A stretch of 64,000 bases of DNA from Phaeodactylum tricornutum CCAP 1055/1 (Eukaryota; Bacillariophyta; Bacillariophyceae; Surirellales; Neidiaceae). Positions 51,383 to 61,006 of the stretch are shown piece after piece (the first letter of the stretch is position 1; every line of letters starts with the position of its first letter). The stretch is taken from positions 124,001 to 188,000 of the forward strand of contig NC_011688.1 of NCBI RefSeq assembly GCF_000150955.2. The letters are read 5' to 3'. Made by a program: the position numbers and the translations under genes. The notes beneath the pieces were generated by a model, which searched no databases, had not been told where the DNA came from, and worked only from the letters and a program-made list of their open reading frames with translations.

Positions 51383-51706
51383 TCACTTTCCATTTGGCCC
51401 CACAATCTGCCAAGCGCCATTGTGGTCCGTTTCACTATTCTCCACGGTCTTATACACGGCACCGTGGGCACATTCATCATAGTTACCATGCTCCTTAGCA
51501 CGGCAACGATCGAGTCCCGAAACAGTCACATCATGTTTCTGAATACTCATCTGGGATTGCGCCTGTCCAAAACCATCCGTGTCAGGATTTGTGACCAAAC
51601 ACACAAGATTAGTTTCGACAGGCTCGCCTTGGGTGCCACGACCCAAGTAGTGCGCGCCATCGCGCGAACCGGTACTCAAAACTGCCATTCCAGTTGACAA
51701 CATAAG
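51383..51706 (-). pseudogene. Opposite-strand gene fragment inside relic (block C)
   Basis: A minus-strand open stretch reading AVLSTGSRDGAHYLGRGTQG, then VETNLVCLVTNPDTDG and DRCRAKEHGNYDECAHGAVY, to a stop at 51383. Its codon use and composition look like a real protein, unlike shadow frames. It is flanked on both sides by copia-type gag sequence. No family is recognised. It could be the 3' end of a host gene fragment, possibly the same gene as the 52344-52796 block. Confidence 0.4.
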
Positions 51707-52343
51707 GCAATTGACACCTTCATAAGGAAGAAGAGACAGGGAGAGTACAGTGAAAACAGAAACAACAATGGAAACACCAATAGTAGAGGCAGAAACAAGT
51801 TTGATATTAAGTGTTTTCGATGTAAGAAGAAGGGACACAAGTCATACAAGTGTCCAGAAAAGCATCCAGTAACAAGTTTATTTGTTGGACAAGTTGACAA
51901 TGTTACGGAGTACTACCAAAGCACAACCGAGGACGGATCGCTGTTATGACAGTGTGTGGTAAACAAAGGTGGGCGTTATGACGAACGACCTGCGATACAC
52001 CTAAGCAAGCTTAGGGACTGTAAAACTCACTCGCTGACGACGCTCCCCACGGGTTAGACAGCGGATGCAAGGACCTATGCTATAATGCAATATTTGGATC
52101 AAAGAATTTCTAAAACAATGAGTGGAAAATTACATGCTACAAACTAGTCAATCTGTTGTTCAGTCCAGTGAACAATCCCACAAAGTGCCAGCGCATCATT
52201 GATCTTCCACAACTTCCATAATCTCAATAGACAATCTTTCTCCCACATGTATATATACCTCCAGAACTATGAGTCCCATGCACAACACCTATGGTGAGTA
52301 GCTGTTCTTCTTCAGTCCCACCATGTGTCTTGTGATAGCCCCT

Positions 52344-52796
52344 TTATTGCTTCAATCGTATTTTCGATGTTCCAATTATATCCCAGTCCATTTTGGTCGT
52401 GTAAACCGACAAGTGGAGACTAAGCACATGCGGCTCCGGAAACATAGCAATTGTACAAACGCTTTGATTATTGTGAGTCCACGTGGCCACGGAACAAGGC
52501 TTTGGTATCATTTCTGTGCGTGCCTCCTTAACTCCATGTGCATAGTTTTGACTCACACTTGAGACATCCGTGTTTAGTGAATAATTTCCACAAGACATGT
52601 CGCAAGGAGGTAAACCACAACAGGGTAACTCAAATACGGTATATTTGCGCAATAAGGCCGACACAAACTCCATATGGGACGCGTAACCGCTGCGTCCATC
52701 GGATTGGCTCACACTTACACTTTCCTTACCAAGTGGGAGCTGTCCGAGGGACATGCCGCAAGGTAGCGTACCGTAACAGACAATCCCAATGAGCAA
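52344..52796 (-). pseudogene. Opposite-strand Cys-rich fragment inside relic (block B)
   Basis: A minus-strand open stretch with an internal duplication: CYGTLPCGMSLGQLPL ... SVSVSQ and CCGLPPCDMSCGNYSL ... VSSVSQ, units about 50 residues apart. Paired Cys and the repeated LPPC/LPCG phrases suggest an extracellular repeat protein. No start or stop fits cleanly, so it is a fragment. It lies between the second zinc-knuckle region and the protease region of the copia relic. Confidence 0.4.
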
Positions 52797-53116
52797 CTTG
52801 GATGGGAGTTCATAGGCATTGCAGCCAAGAACTCCTAAAGATCAAAAGCAAAGAGGAAAACAATTACAAGAGCAAAGTTGGAATTAAGGAAACAAAAGAG
52901 GAAGCAAAAATTTATGAAAAGGCAACAAATATTTTGGTGCGTCCAAATGTTACGACCAATGATGAAATCTCAATGATGGACAGTGGAGCATCAGGACATA
53001 CTTTCAGAAATGTTGAAGGAATATATTACATCAAAAGTCCTATGATCAAGAACATTGTTGTTGGCAATGGTGTGACTTTCCAAGGACTACCTATGCAATC
53101 CAAGGTCATAAACTGA

Positions 53117-54763
53117 CAATAAACTGAACTAGTTAACTGTGAGATGCTTTCATTTACATTAGACAAATATCCAAAAGGTGTCGTTTTTGCTTGCTCATCT
53201 GTTCTCTATGTAAAGACGGCCTTTGCTACTTTGCTTTGTTCTATCCTTAGTCATTGCATAAAGAGACCAGCAAAAGGAATGAGTCCAAGCGGGCCATTTA
53301 TGGATTGACTCTCGGCTAGGCGGCTGCGTTGAGTTTGGTGGGCATCTGTCAAACATAATATTGTTTTTGGTGTCCGTTTGTATGTTCTGTCACTTGTGGC
53401 CATAATATTGCCAAGGTGTTCACCAAATTATGATGCAGGGTGCCATGGATTTTCAATTTTGCAAGTCATGCTGGTGCGGCACGCGACTGGGTACCCGTGG
53501 TCAGCGGGGATCAACAAGAGATGCTTGATGCTGAAATTTCGCTTTCTACTTGGGGTCGCCTATATGGACTGCCATTTCAGTGGCTTATTATGCTCATAAC
53601 TTGTCATAACGAGAGCGATGAAGCATTCGACCGATGAGAAAACCAGCTACAATATTTACCTTTACTATACCAATCGCCTTTGGGAGTTTACATCAGGCGT
53701 AACAACGGATTGCTTTCACGTTGTGGAGACTTCAAAAATTTGCGACTAGGATACAACCCGGATGAGGATATTGCTTGTGAACATGGTGAATGCTATCAAC
53801 TGGACATACTTTTGTTGTTTGATTTTTGTCACTGTAGTGGCTTTTGCCGGAAAGGTGTTAGTACTTTAGTTTCGTGCGGAAGCGAAGGAGAATGTCGGTA
53901 TGCCTGGCTTTCGAAAGATCGCTTCGCTTGAACACTGTATAACGCTTGCAAGAAGCTTCAAACCAAGCGACTCTGACCTTTTCGGTGTACTGCAATGGTT
54001 GTACGAGGAATCGTATTCTCTGGTGATTTTCAACGTCCAGGATGCACAAATCAAGGGGGCGAGTTATTTCATACTCCAATTGCTGGCCTATTTGTGCATC
54101 CCGTTTAAGAATTTTTGACGTCTATCTACTTTCGGCCGCAGTTGCTGAACTTAGTGTTGTCACGTCCAGGAAAATGCTTTTGTGCAAGCGCTTTCCTCTG
54201 AAATGTTTCATACGCGCGTATCCTCTGGAAGCAGCAACCTAGTTGTCTCACGCAATCTATCCTGAAAACATATGGGAGAGGAACGGGATCTAAGAGATCT
54301 TCCAATCGAGAACATAGACAAGCATCTTGCCGCTTGCAACTCTTTTCTGGAGGCAGAAAAAGGTCTCACGTAGAAGGGTTTAATGCTTGTATTCAGTAAG
54401 ATAACACCTTGACCGACAGAGTTGGGTACAGGCAATGAAATGTGGGGTTTTCGCGTCAATGGCGTGCAGTTAGCACGCCATTGATTGGTAGCACATACAT
54501 GAAACGAAGCAATGTTTCCGCAATCAGCTACAAGGCGTCAATGGCGTGCAGTAATCACAAAGCTGATTGGTAGCGCATACATGAAACGAAGCAATATTTC
54601 CGTAATCACACTTGCTAACATGTCCCTACTATCCTGGCATAGAGCCCACAATCGGAGTCTCACACTTAATATAGACATTTGCTTATGTTTCATGCAAATA
54701 ACTTGTCGATGTGGAAGACTGCATGGCATAACTGGTCTCTTGGGGTCAAAATAGAGTACCTAT
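53117..54763. other. Gene-poor stretch after the relic
   Basis: This 1.6 kb has no firm gene. Short frames at 53680-54118 on both strands are not recognised and may be decayed element or gene remains. A pair of 74-bp direct repeats lies at 54453-54608. Confidence 0.45.
54453..54608. repeat. Pair of 74-bp direct repeats
   Basis: Copy 1 (54453-54526) and copy 2 (54535-54608) both begin GCGTCAATGGCGTGCAGT, share CATACATGAAACGAAGCAAT, and end near CCG(C/T)AATCA. They differ mainly in the middle 15 bases and are separated by 8 bp. In copy 1 the segment GCGTGC...GCACGC can form a hairpin. Confidence 0.8.
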
Positions 54764-57046
54764 TCATTTGCGTCCCAACGCAGCCGCATAGGCAGGGTCC
54801 GCCAAGGCTTCATTGGCCAACTGTCGAAGTTCTGGGTCATTATAGAGTTCCCGGGGATCCTGGCTCGCTCGGCGGACTTTGTCGGCGAGGATCGGATCTT
54901 GTTGCATCATTTGTCGAGTGACACCCTCTGGTGTTTGCGACTCTGCCAATTTAGTTTGGGCTTTTTGCAGATATGACTTGGAAGCAGCGTTGTCCGGGTC
55001 GTAGCCCAACGATGACGTATAAGCGTCGACGGCTCCGGCGTAGTCCCTCAAAAAGAATCGGGACAGTCCTAGTCGAGCATGGGCTTTAGCATAGGTCGGG
55101 TCAAGCTTTAGGGCGTTAATTGAATCCTTCTGGGCGTCTTCATACCGCTCAAGGTAACAGAGAGCAGCAGCACGGTTCGAATAGTAAACGTGAGTTTGAG
55201 GACCATCCGGAGACAAATCAATTGCCTGGCTGTACGCATCCAGAGCCTCAACATAGTCACGGTTAGCCATCAGGCTGTTGCCCTTGGCTTTATATTTTTC
55301 CGCCTCTCTATCATTCGTCAGTTGCTGTCTATCTTGGGTCTCCTGGTGACGCAAAGAAACGTACGACTCCTGTCCCCGCTGTGATACGACGGAAAAACTC
55401 GCCGGCGCCTTGATCTCGGCTTCATCCGTTTCTGCCAGCCGTTTGGCGGCCTTCTCTAGATACGTACGGCTGGAAGCATTGTCAGGCTCGTATCGCAAGG
55501 CAACAGTGTATGCTTCCATGGCGGGGCGATAGTTGCCTAACAAGAATTGTGCCAAACCAAGTCGAGCGTGCGCCTTGCCATACTCTGGCTTCAACGCCAG
55601 GGCCCTTTCGGAATCGAGAATGGCTTCGTGAAACTGTCGCATACTAACAAGTGCCGCAGCTCGATTTGAAAAGTAGACGTGGGAGAGAGGTCCCCGCGGA
55701 GAAAGCTTCAAAGCTGATGTGTAGCATTCCAGTGCGGCCTGAAAGTCTTTGTGTTGCATGAAACTATTGCCTCTCGTTTTGAGTCTCTCCGCTTCTTCCA
55801 AGTCAACCGGGTTGCATCGTGCGTGCGGTGTTTTTGATGGTCCATTTGAGCTACTAGTATCAGCTTCATCGTGATGATACAGTATCCGTTGCGCTAAACG
55901 TGTACGTTTCAAAAAAGCTGAAGCCGACTCATCCGTGCTAACCACAACCGATGTCAGTTCTGTTGGTTCCTCTTCATCTGCGTTCATGATGGCTTCTTGA
56001 ATAGAAACTATTCGACTCTGGCGCCATTGCTCCGCGGCTGCAATGGCGAGGAAATCTCCAGATGTTGTCTTGTCGTCGGACGTGTGGGCAAGTTTATTAC
56101 GAAATTTGGTCACTACCTTGCGATGTCGCTCCCCGTAGACGGCTTGCTTTCGAGCTATACGAGCTGCGTGCTCGGCAGAGCTTTCATTATGAGACGGCGT
56201 GTCGTTATCGGGATCATCGAAAAAGCCTTTTTGCTGGACGGCGTCAGCAAACTGTTCAAAAAGAGGCGATTGGATCATCCCTCGTTCGGCGGTTTGTCGA
56301 GTCCGGGCGCCAAGACCAACACTTCCGGCCGCTACGAGTTCTCCCAGTGAATAGGGCCCATCGCACTCCATACCGTTTGCCAAGCCAGCAACTGGATAAA
56401 AGCGCAGAGCATTGCTAACGTGATTGTCGTCGTATTCATAGCGGAGCGATACATCCTCAGGGTTGGCAAAGGTCCCTGCCGGTGTCGCGTTGTGTCGATC
56501 TTCTGCGACGAGGATTTCTTCTTCCATGTCTTGGACTGAGGGGAAGGATCCGGCTTCCCGAGGCTCTGAATTCATCGCGTCTGCAACAATGTTATTATCT
56601 CGGAAACAGTCATTACCATAATGCGTCAATCTATCTGCCGTAAAAGCGCGATTCAATGCCCAACAAGCCATGGTTACATAGTCGGCCTGAATGTTTTCTT
56701 GGCGAGACAACAAGTGTGGAGGATACGTCCGTCTGAGATCTCGCAAATGATCCAGGCAAAGCAAAAGTAGTTCCGATTCGGTGGGTAGACTTCTCTGGAT
56801 TTTTTGGTACAGCAGGTTCTCTTCGCCATCCTGCATCGTGCCGGTAGACGACGCCTTGCAGGACCTTGCTCTGACACTAGGGCCTCTGTTGGAGCGATGC
56901 TTGGCAGTGCTGCTGACGTCGGGATCGAGAAGCCTGCCTTCGTTCTCGCTAGTATGACGATGTTCAACGCTGCGTTGCTGCCTTGGACGACTGGAACTAT
57001 TGCACTGCTGACTGCCCGATTCGTTTGTTACACTTAGTACGGCCAT
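54764..57046 (-). CDS. Double-TPR, STI1-like co-chaperone protein
   Basis: 760 residues, one exon, from the first ATG at 57046 (the frame is open upstream from a GTG). The N-terminal 400 residues are unassigned and include a Leu-rich helix pair (ESELLLLCLDHLRDL). Two three-motif TPR domains follow, at about 415-530 (AERLKTRGNSFMQHKDFQAALECY, HVYFSNRAAAL, AHARLGLAQFLLGNY) and 578-700 (KYKAKGNSLMANRDYVEALDAY, HVYYSNRAAAL, AHARLGLSRFFLRDY). They are near-duplicates of each other. The KxxGN...N...K/R carboxylate-clamp pattern suits binding of Hsp70/Hsp90 C-terminal EEVD. The C-terminal 45 residues (DPRELYNDPELRQLANEALAD) look like an STI1/DP helix bundle. Probably a cytosolic Hsp70/90 co-chaperone related to Hop/SGT; the N-terminal domain makes it atypical. 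Confidence 0.78.
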   Translation of the reverse strand: MAVLSVTNESGSQQCNSSSRPRQQRSVEHRHTSENEGRLLDPDVSSTAKHRSNRGPSVRARSCKASSTGTMQDGEENLLYQKIQRSLPTESELLLLCLDHLRDLRRTYPPHLLSRQENIQADYVTMACWALNRAFTADRLTHYGNDCFRDNNIVADAMNSEPREAGSFPSVQDMEEEILVAEDRHNATPAGTFANPEDVSLRYEYDDNHVSNALRFYPVAGLANGMECDGPYSLGELVAAGSVGLGARTRQTAERGMIQSPLFEQFADAVQQKGFFDDPDNDTPSHNESSAEHAARIARKQAVYGERHRKVVTKFRNKLAHTSDDKTTSGDFLAIAAAEQWRQSRIVSIQEAIMNADEEEPTELTSVVVSTDESASAFLKRTRLAQRILYHHDEADTSSSNGPSKTPHARCNPVDLEEAERLKTRGNSFMQHKDFQAALECYTSALKLSPRGPLSHVYFSNRAAALVSMRQFHEAILDSERALALKPEYGKAHARLGLAQFLLGNYRPAMEAYTVALRYEPDNASSRTYLEKAAKRLAETDEAEIKAPASFSVVSQRGQESYVSLRHQETQDRQQLTNDREAEKYKAKGNSLMANRDYVEALDAYSQAIDLSPDGPQTHVYYSNRAAALCYLERYEDAQKDSINALKLDPTYAKAHARLGLSRFFLRDYAGAVDAYTSSLGYDPDNAASKSYLQKAQTKLAESQTPEGVTRQMMQQDPILADKVRRASQDPRELYNDPELRQLANEALADPAYAAALGRK

Positions 57047-57754
57047 TGTGACGGAATTCGCTGATGTCCGCCGTTGATTGGAAGGGATTCCGACGAACGA
57101 AAAAAAGTGTAATTGGACGGCTTGCTTTCCCACGCTCCATAGAGAACGTTGTCATGGACTGTTTTGTCGTATTGGATGATTTCCGATACTCGTCTGTGAC
57201 ATGAATGCATATTCAATGCTATAATTAATTTTCGAAATTATCTTCGCTAACCCTTATGTAATCGAATCGATTCGCTAATTATCTCAATCCAGCGACGTTA
57301 ATTATTCGCCTAAGGCGATCGAGAAATATTGACAAGCGCAAGGACAAAAGAAATTTACAGAATCGAAGGGTTGGCTAACATTGATATTGGTCCTCGAAGA
57401 TGCGTGAGCTACTGCCACCATCCAACAATACTCCTTGACAGCTTGTAACATTGAATAATGTTTTCGGAATAGCAGCGTCGAGATCATGATGCTATCATTT
57501 ATTGCGAGGAAGAATAGAAAAGTACTTTTGGTTGGAACTCCGGGGAGAGAACGCTAGTCGAAATTGTATATCGTTCGCTCGGCTCGAATGTTGCTACCTT
57601 GTCTCAGCCGCATTGGGTCGTATACTCGTACTCTAGTTTTTGCTGACTGTACGCATTTCAATTCATCTTTACGTTGCTTTTGAACATTCTCGACGTTGCG
57701 CCGTAGCGCTTGAAAGGGGCGGGGGTGTTTGCTAACAGCGAGTGTCAGATTCCT
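57047..57754. other. Intergenic, AT-rich
   Basis: 708 bp upstream of the TPR gene and downstream of the ketopantoate-reductase-like gene. No gene, repeat or known motif is recognised. Confidence 0.45.
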
Positions 57755-59041
57755 CTAGAACAGCCCGAATTCTTTCTGGTAGGCTTCGATCTGCCAAACA
57801 ATTGTTTCTAAATATGGAGATGATATACCTAGCTCCTTTCCTCGATCGAGTGGCTTTCGGAACAAATAATAAACCTCCATTGGCTTTCGTTGCAAAAGAT
57901 CAATCATTGTAGAGGGACGATACTCACCCATTGTATCCGACAAGGACATCAAAAACAATTTGTCTTCCTCGTCCAAGGGGTCATATCCTTCGGGACCATA
58001 CTCTCGTTCTAAATCTGCATTGCCAATTGCTACAGTCTCACTCATAATGTGTTCCGATAGCGATCGGAGTCCCATATCCGTGACGATCTTGTCTACCGTG
58101 ATTCCGCCCATTGCGACACTTATTCCATTGAATGGAAGATTCCAAATGTTTTTTCTCCATCGTCCACGCAAAAGAGAATCCTCAAACGACACTCTCACTT
58201 TGGTCGGTGCCCAAAGTCTTAAAAAAGCGCTTTTGTCTTCCTCTTCACAGCGCCGATTTTCGTTTCTATGACTCGCCACACCCGCAGCCAACGGTCCGTA
58301 GAAGGAATGATCCACAACAGCCGGTGCCAGTCGATTGCAACAAATAAACGCCATGCCCCCATACAAGGCACGGCAACATTCCAGCGGTCCATTGCTCCTT
58401 TCTTCCATTTTCTCTTTGAGCATAGCAATCAGATCGTCCTCTATCATTCCATTCATTATGGCTATGATGCGAACGCCTGGGTGTAAAAGCGGTTCGAGTA
58501 AGTGAGGAACAGCGTCGAGCGCCGTCGACTTCAAGGAAACCACAATCCAATCAACCGGCTTCTTCATTTCGTTTGTACTTGCGTAAGCTTGGATCTTTTC
58601 AGGGGCAATATACATATCTCCGTCTATTGATGTCACCTTCAGACCTTTTCGTCGGAAAGATTGGAGATTGGATCCTCTCACGTGGAATTGAACGTCATGC
58701 CCTGCTTCACACAAGCGTGCACCATAATAAGAACCCACAGCGCCTGCGCCAATCACCGCTACGCGCTGATTTTCAGCGAAACATTCCAAATTCTCCTTTG
58801 TGCGAGGCAGAGTGGTTACAATTGTTCGGACGAGCAGTCTGGATGGGCATCGACCGGAAAACCATTGTCGACTGCATCGTGGCTGCATTTTCGCAAAACA
58901 ATGGCTAGATGGTCCCGCGCCGAAAGCGCAGCCTGAAATCTGTTCTGTCAGACAGAATGATCCGAGACTAATCGTGCGCACTGTGGATATATTCGCCATG
59001 GTGCCGTTCGTATCGTTTTGTTGGAAAAACAAACTAGACAT
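57755..59041 (-). CDS. Ketopantoate reductase-like (ApbA/PanE)
   Basis: 2-Dehydropantoate 2-reductase family: NADPH-dependent reduction of ketopantoate to pantoate for coenzyme A synthesis. 428 residues from ATG 59041; a better Kozak context (ACCATGG) at 58999 would give 414. The first 85 residues are Ser/Arg/Thr-rich and suit an organelle transit peptide. The Rossmann fold starts at RVAVIGAGAVGSYYGARL with GxGxxG, followed by VVSLKSTALDAV, IIAIMNGM and ALYGGMAFICC. The C-terminal helical domain includes RGRWRKNIWNLPFNGISVAMGG, with the family K-x-x-x-N (KNIWN) catalytic segment, and RPSTMIDLLQRKPMEV, with the conserved S-M-x-x-D. The key residues are present, so the enzyme is probably active. 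The substrate is inferred; some family members reduce other 2-oxo acids. Confidence 0.85.
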   Translation of the reverse strand: MSSLFFQQNDTNGTMANISTVRTISLGSFCLTEQISGCAFGAGPSSHCFAKMQPRCSRQWFSGRCPSRLLVRTIVTTLPRTKENLECFAENQRVAVIGAGAVGSYYGARLCEAGHDVQFHVRGSNLQSFRRKGLKVTSIDGDMYIAPEKIQAYASTNEMKKPVDWIVVSLKSTALDAVPHLLEPLLHPGVRIIAIMNGMIEDDLIAMLKEKMEERSNGPLECCRALYGGMAFICCNRLAPAVVDHSFYGPLAAGVASHRNENRRCEEEDKSAFLRLWAPTKVRVSFEDSLLRGRWRKNIWNLPFNGISVAMGGITVDKIVTDMGLRSLSEHIMSETVAIGNADLEREYGPEGYDPLDEEDKLFLMSLSDTMGEYRPSTMIDLLQRKPMEVYYLFRKPLDRGKELGISSPYLETIVWQIEAYQKEFGLF

Positions 59042-59389
59042 GAATATGGTCCTGGAACCCTCCTTTATAGAGACTACTGCACAAATATCCAAATAAGGAA
59101 TTTTGCCGGCTACATAGACAGGCGGATGTTCTTCAAATGACCCCGAAGGACGAACTGTATGCTACTAGAGAGGGACTTACATTACATTAGTTTATGCTTT
59201 GTTGGATGGATTGCGCCTTGCAAGAGCGCAATCACGAATATAGTTAGATTTCGTTTCTATGAGGTCGGAATTGGAAAGCACATCCGTTGACTGTGAAATG
59301 GGACACATGTCGTCCCAAGACATTGTCGCACTCACTGTCAACATGAGAGTATCGGTACAGAGGCAAAAGGAGAATCTATAGCGCGAGAC
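59042..59389. other. Short intergenic region
   Basis: 348 bp between the carrier stop and the reductase promoter. TGACTGTGA lies at 59288-59296 and TCACTGTCA at 59332-59340, both about 250-300 bp upstream of the reductase start. Confidence 0.45.
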
Positions 59390-60726
59390 TCATTTGTTCT
59401 TAAGCCGCGGTTGTAGATGCGATGATTGAAAATCGGCAACCGCGTCTTCCACTCGTAGCACCCGTCGAAAAAATTCGTAAAACAAAAAGAAAAAAGCGTT
59501 CGCGGGTACCTTATGCATGAGTCGTGGCACACTACCGCGTAAGAATGCCGCCGCGCCACCTTCCCGCCAAATGGACGACACGCACTGTGCGACAGAGCCA
59601 CCATAAAGCTCACTCCTTGTTTGTAACCGTGTTTTGACACTGTAGAAATAAACGAGAACGCAAGGTTTGTAAGAAAACAATGCAGGAGAAAAACATGCAC
59701 ACGGAAATGGTCACTATTGAATGCAACTCACACGTCCATTGGGTTTGTTACCCAGCTTCCGATCCCACCTGCGACACCCCCAAGCGCAAAATCCCAAGCC
59801 TTTTGTTGGCTAGTACTCTGCTGCAACGATCTGGAAAGTGTGGACTGAAGGGATTCGTACAGAAGGAGCGTCACCACCGCATACGGAACGTCCCGAATCA
59901 TTTGCACGGCAACACCGCCTTTGGGAAAAATCATCCCGAGCCAATTCTCGGAGGCAGCAATTGCCTTGAAGGCTTGCCACGTTGTGTCGTACGCCTGCGT
60001 TTGTAGTTGTTGTTTGACGACTTCGTAGGGTACGCGGGAAAAGCTCGCCACTGAATTGCCTATCGCTGCCGACATGGCAATGGAAAGTGTCTTGTGTGAT
60101 TGCCCAAAGTCAGTTTGCAGCAATACCCGTTTGCAGTAACTGTAGACTCCAAAATACAAGGCCACACCCGGCATGGCTCCGAAGACTGTGACGCCCAGCC
60201 CGGCGTAGAAATTGACGAATCCACCGGGTCGTTGCAGAATTTCACGGCAGGCATCCAGGAGAGTAAGTGAGCTTCCAGAGGATACTTGGTGATACTGTTG
60301 AATGGTTTTGATGGCGTCGATTGGTTGGAGACAGGTTTTGACGCAACCGGCGGCTGCGGCACTGGCCAGACCGTTCTTGAGGCCGTCCAACCAGGCCGCT
60401 GACGACTTGGTGTCTTCAATATCTGCAATCAATCGGGCGCGGCGGTTGGGTAGCGATGCAGCAACGAGTGGGGGTCTCCGTAGAGCGGAGGTCCGATGCA
60501 GCCAACAGCAACCCAGCAGTAACAGAGCGAGAAACATCCAAGGAGAGCTGGCGATTGCAGCGATGGATCGAGTATTTCTTCTTACTGAACTACGCGCATG
60601 TTTGCGAACGTACGCCATCTTGTTAATTCTTTGAAAGCCGATAGCCTTCCGGGCGTGTTGCAATGCTTCCACCACCGATGACAATGGACGCCCATCATTT
60701 CCGTTCGACACATCACCATCGTCCAT
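59390..60726 (-). CDS. Mitochondrial carrier family (SLC25), SAM-carrier-like
   Basis: A six-helix solute carrier of 414 residues. Exons 59732-60726 and 59390-59639, with intron 59640-59731 (GTGAGT...TTCTACAG); the join restores NPMDVVKTRLQT, the signature of repeat 3. All three PxDxxK-type motifs occur: LQPIDAIKTIQQY (repeat 1), SRVPYEVVKQQLQTQAY (repeat 2, with PxE) and NPMDVVKTRLQT (repeat 3). The RVPxEVVKQ segment is typical of S-adenosylmethionine carriers, so that is the best guess for substrate. The N-terminal extension of about 105 residues has a hydrophobic stretch (SPWMFLALLLLGCCWLH), unusual for the family. It may direct the carrier to the plastid envelope rather than the mitochondrion. 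An alternative start is at M37 (MAYVRK). Confidence 0.83.
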
Positions 60727-61006
60727 TACAATCTACCGGTTGTCCTCTCTATCGTGAGAAGCACAGACGCAAATGTGATCACCGGGTTACGCTTTGTGAA
60801 AAGTACGTACACCAACTTCTGCACTCTCAACCCTGCCACTTGAAGCTATCGAAGTATCCTTTACAATAGCGAGATTACCGCTAACTCTTAATTGAAATGT
60901 AAAACAGGAAGTCTTGATCGAATACGACAAGACATATCACACATTCTCCTTTCCGATCACCCTTGAGGAATTCGCCCTACCTACCGTTGCCATCCTAACC
61001 AGCACC

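Larger units (their letters stand above)
50482..53116 (+). mobile_element. Ty1/copia relic (gag and protease region), broken
   Basis: A fossil copia-type element on the plus strand, probably of the diatom CoDi kind. Parts recognised in order: a gag N-terminus with the copia-like TGKDKKVWRAW phrase (from about 50482); a gag central helical part (about 50715-51063); one CCHC zinc-knuckle region near 51210 and a second near 51807-51851; and the aspartic protease motif MDSGASGHT near 52974. Integrase, reverse transcriptase and RNase H are not seen, and no LTR pair was found. The pieces are in order but are separated by two blocks of opposite-strand sequence (about 51241-51710 and 51990-52800). 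It has several breaks and is certainly not whole; the absence of most of pol suggests an old insertion. Confidence 0.75.

Noticed and set aside
53680-54118. Short frames on both strands after the copia relic as genes
   Set aside because: Both strands are equally open and neither matches a family I know. Listed only as unassigned remains.
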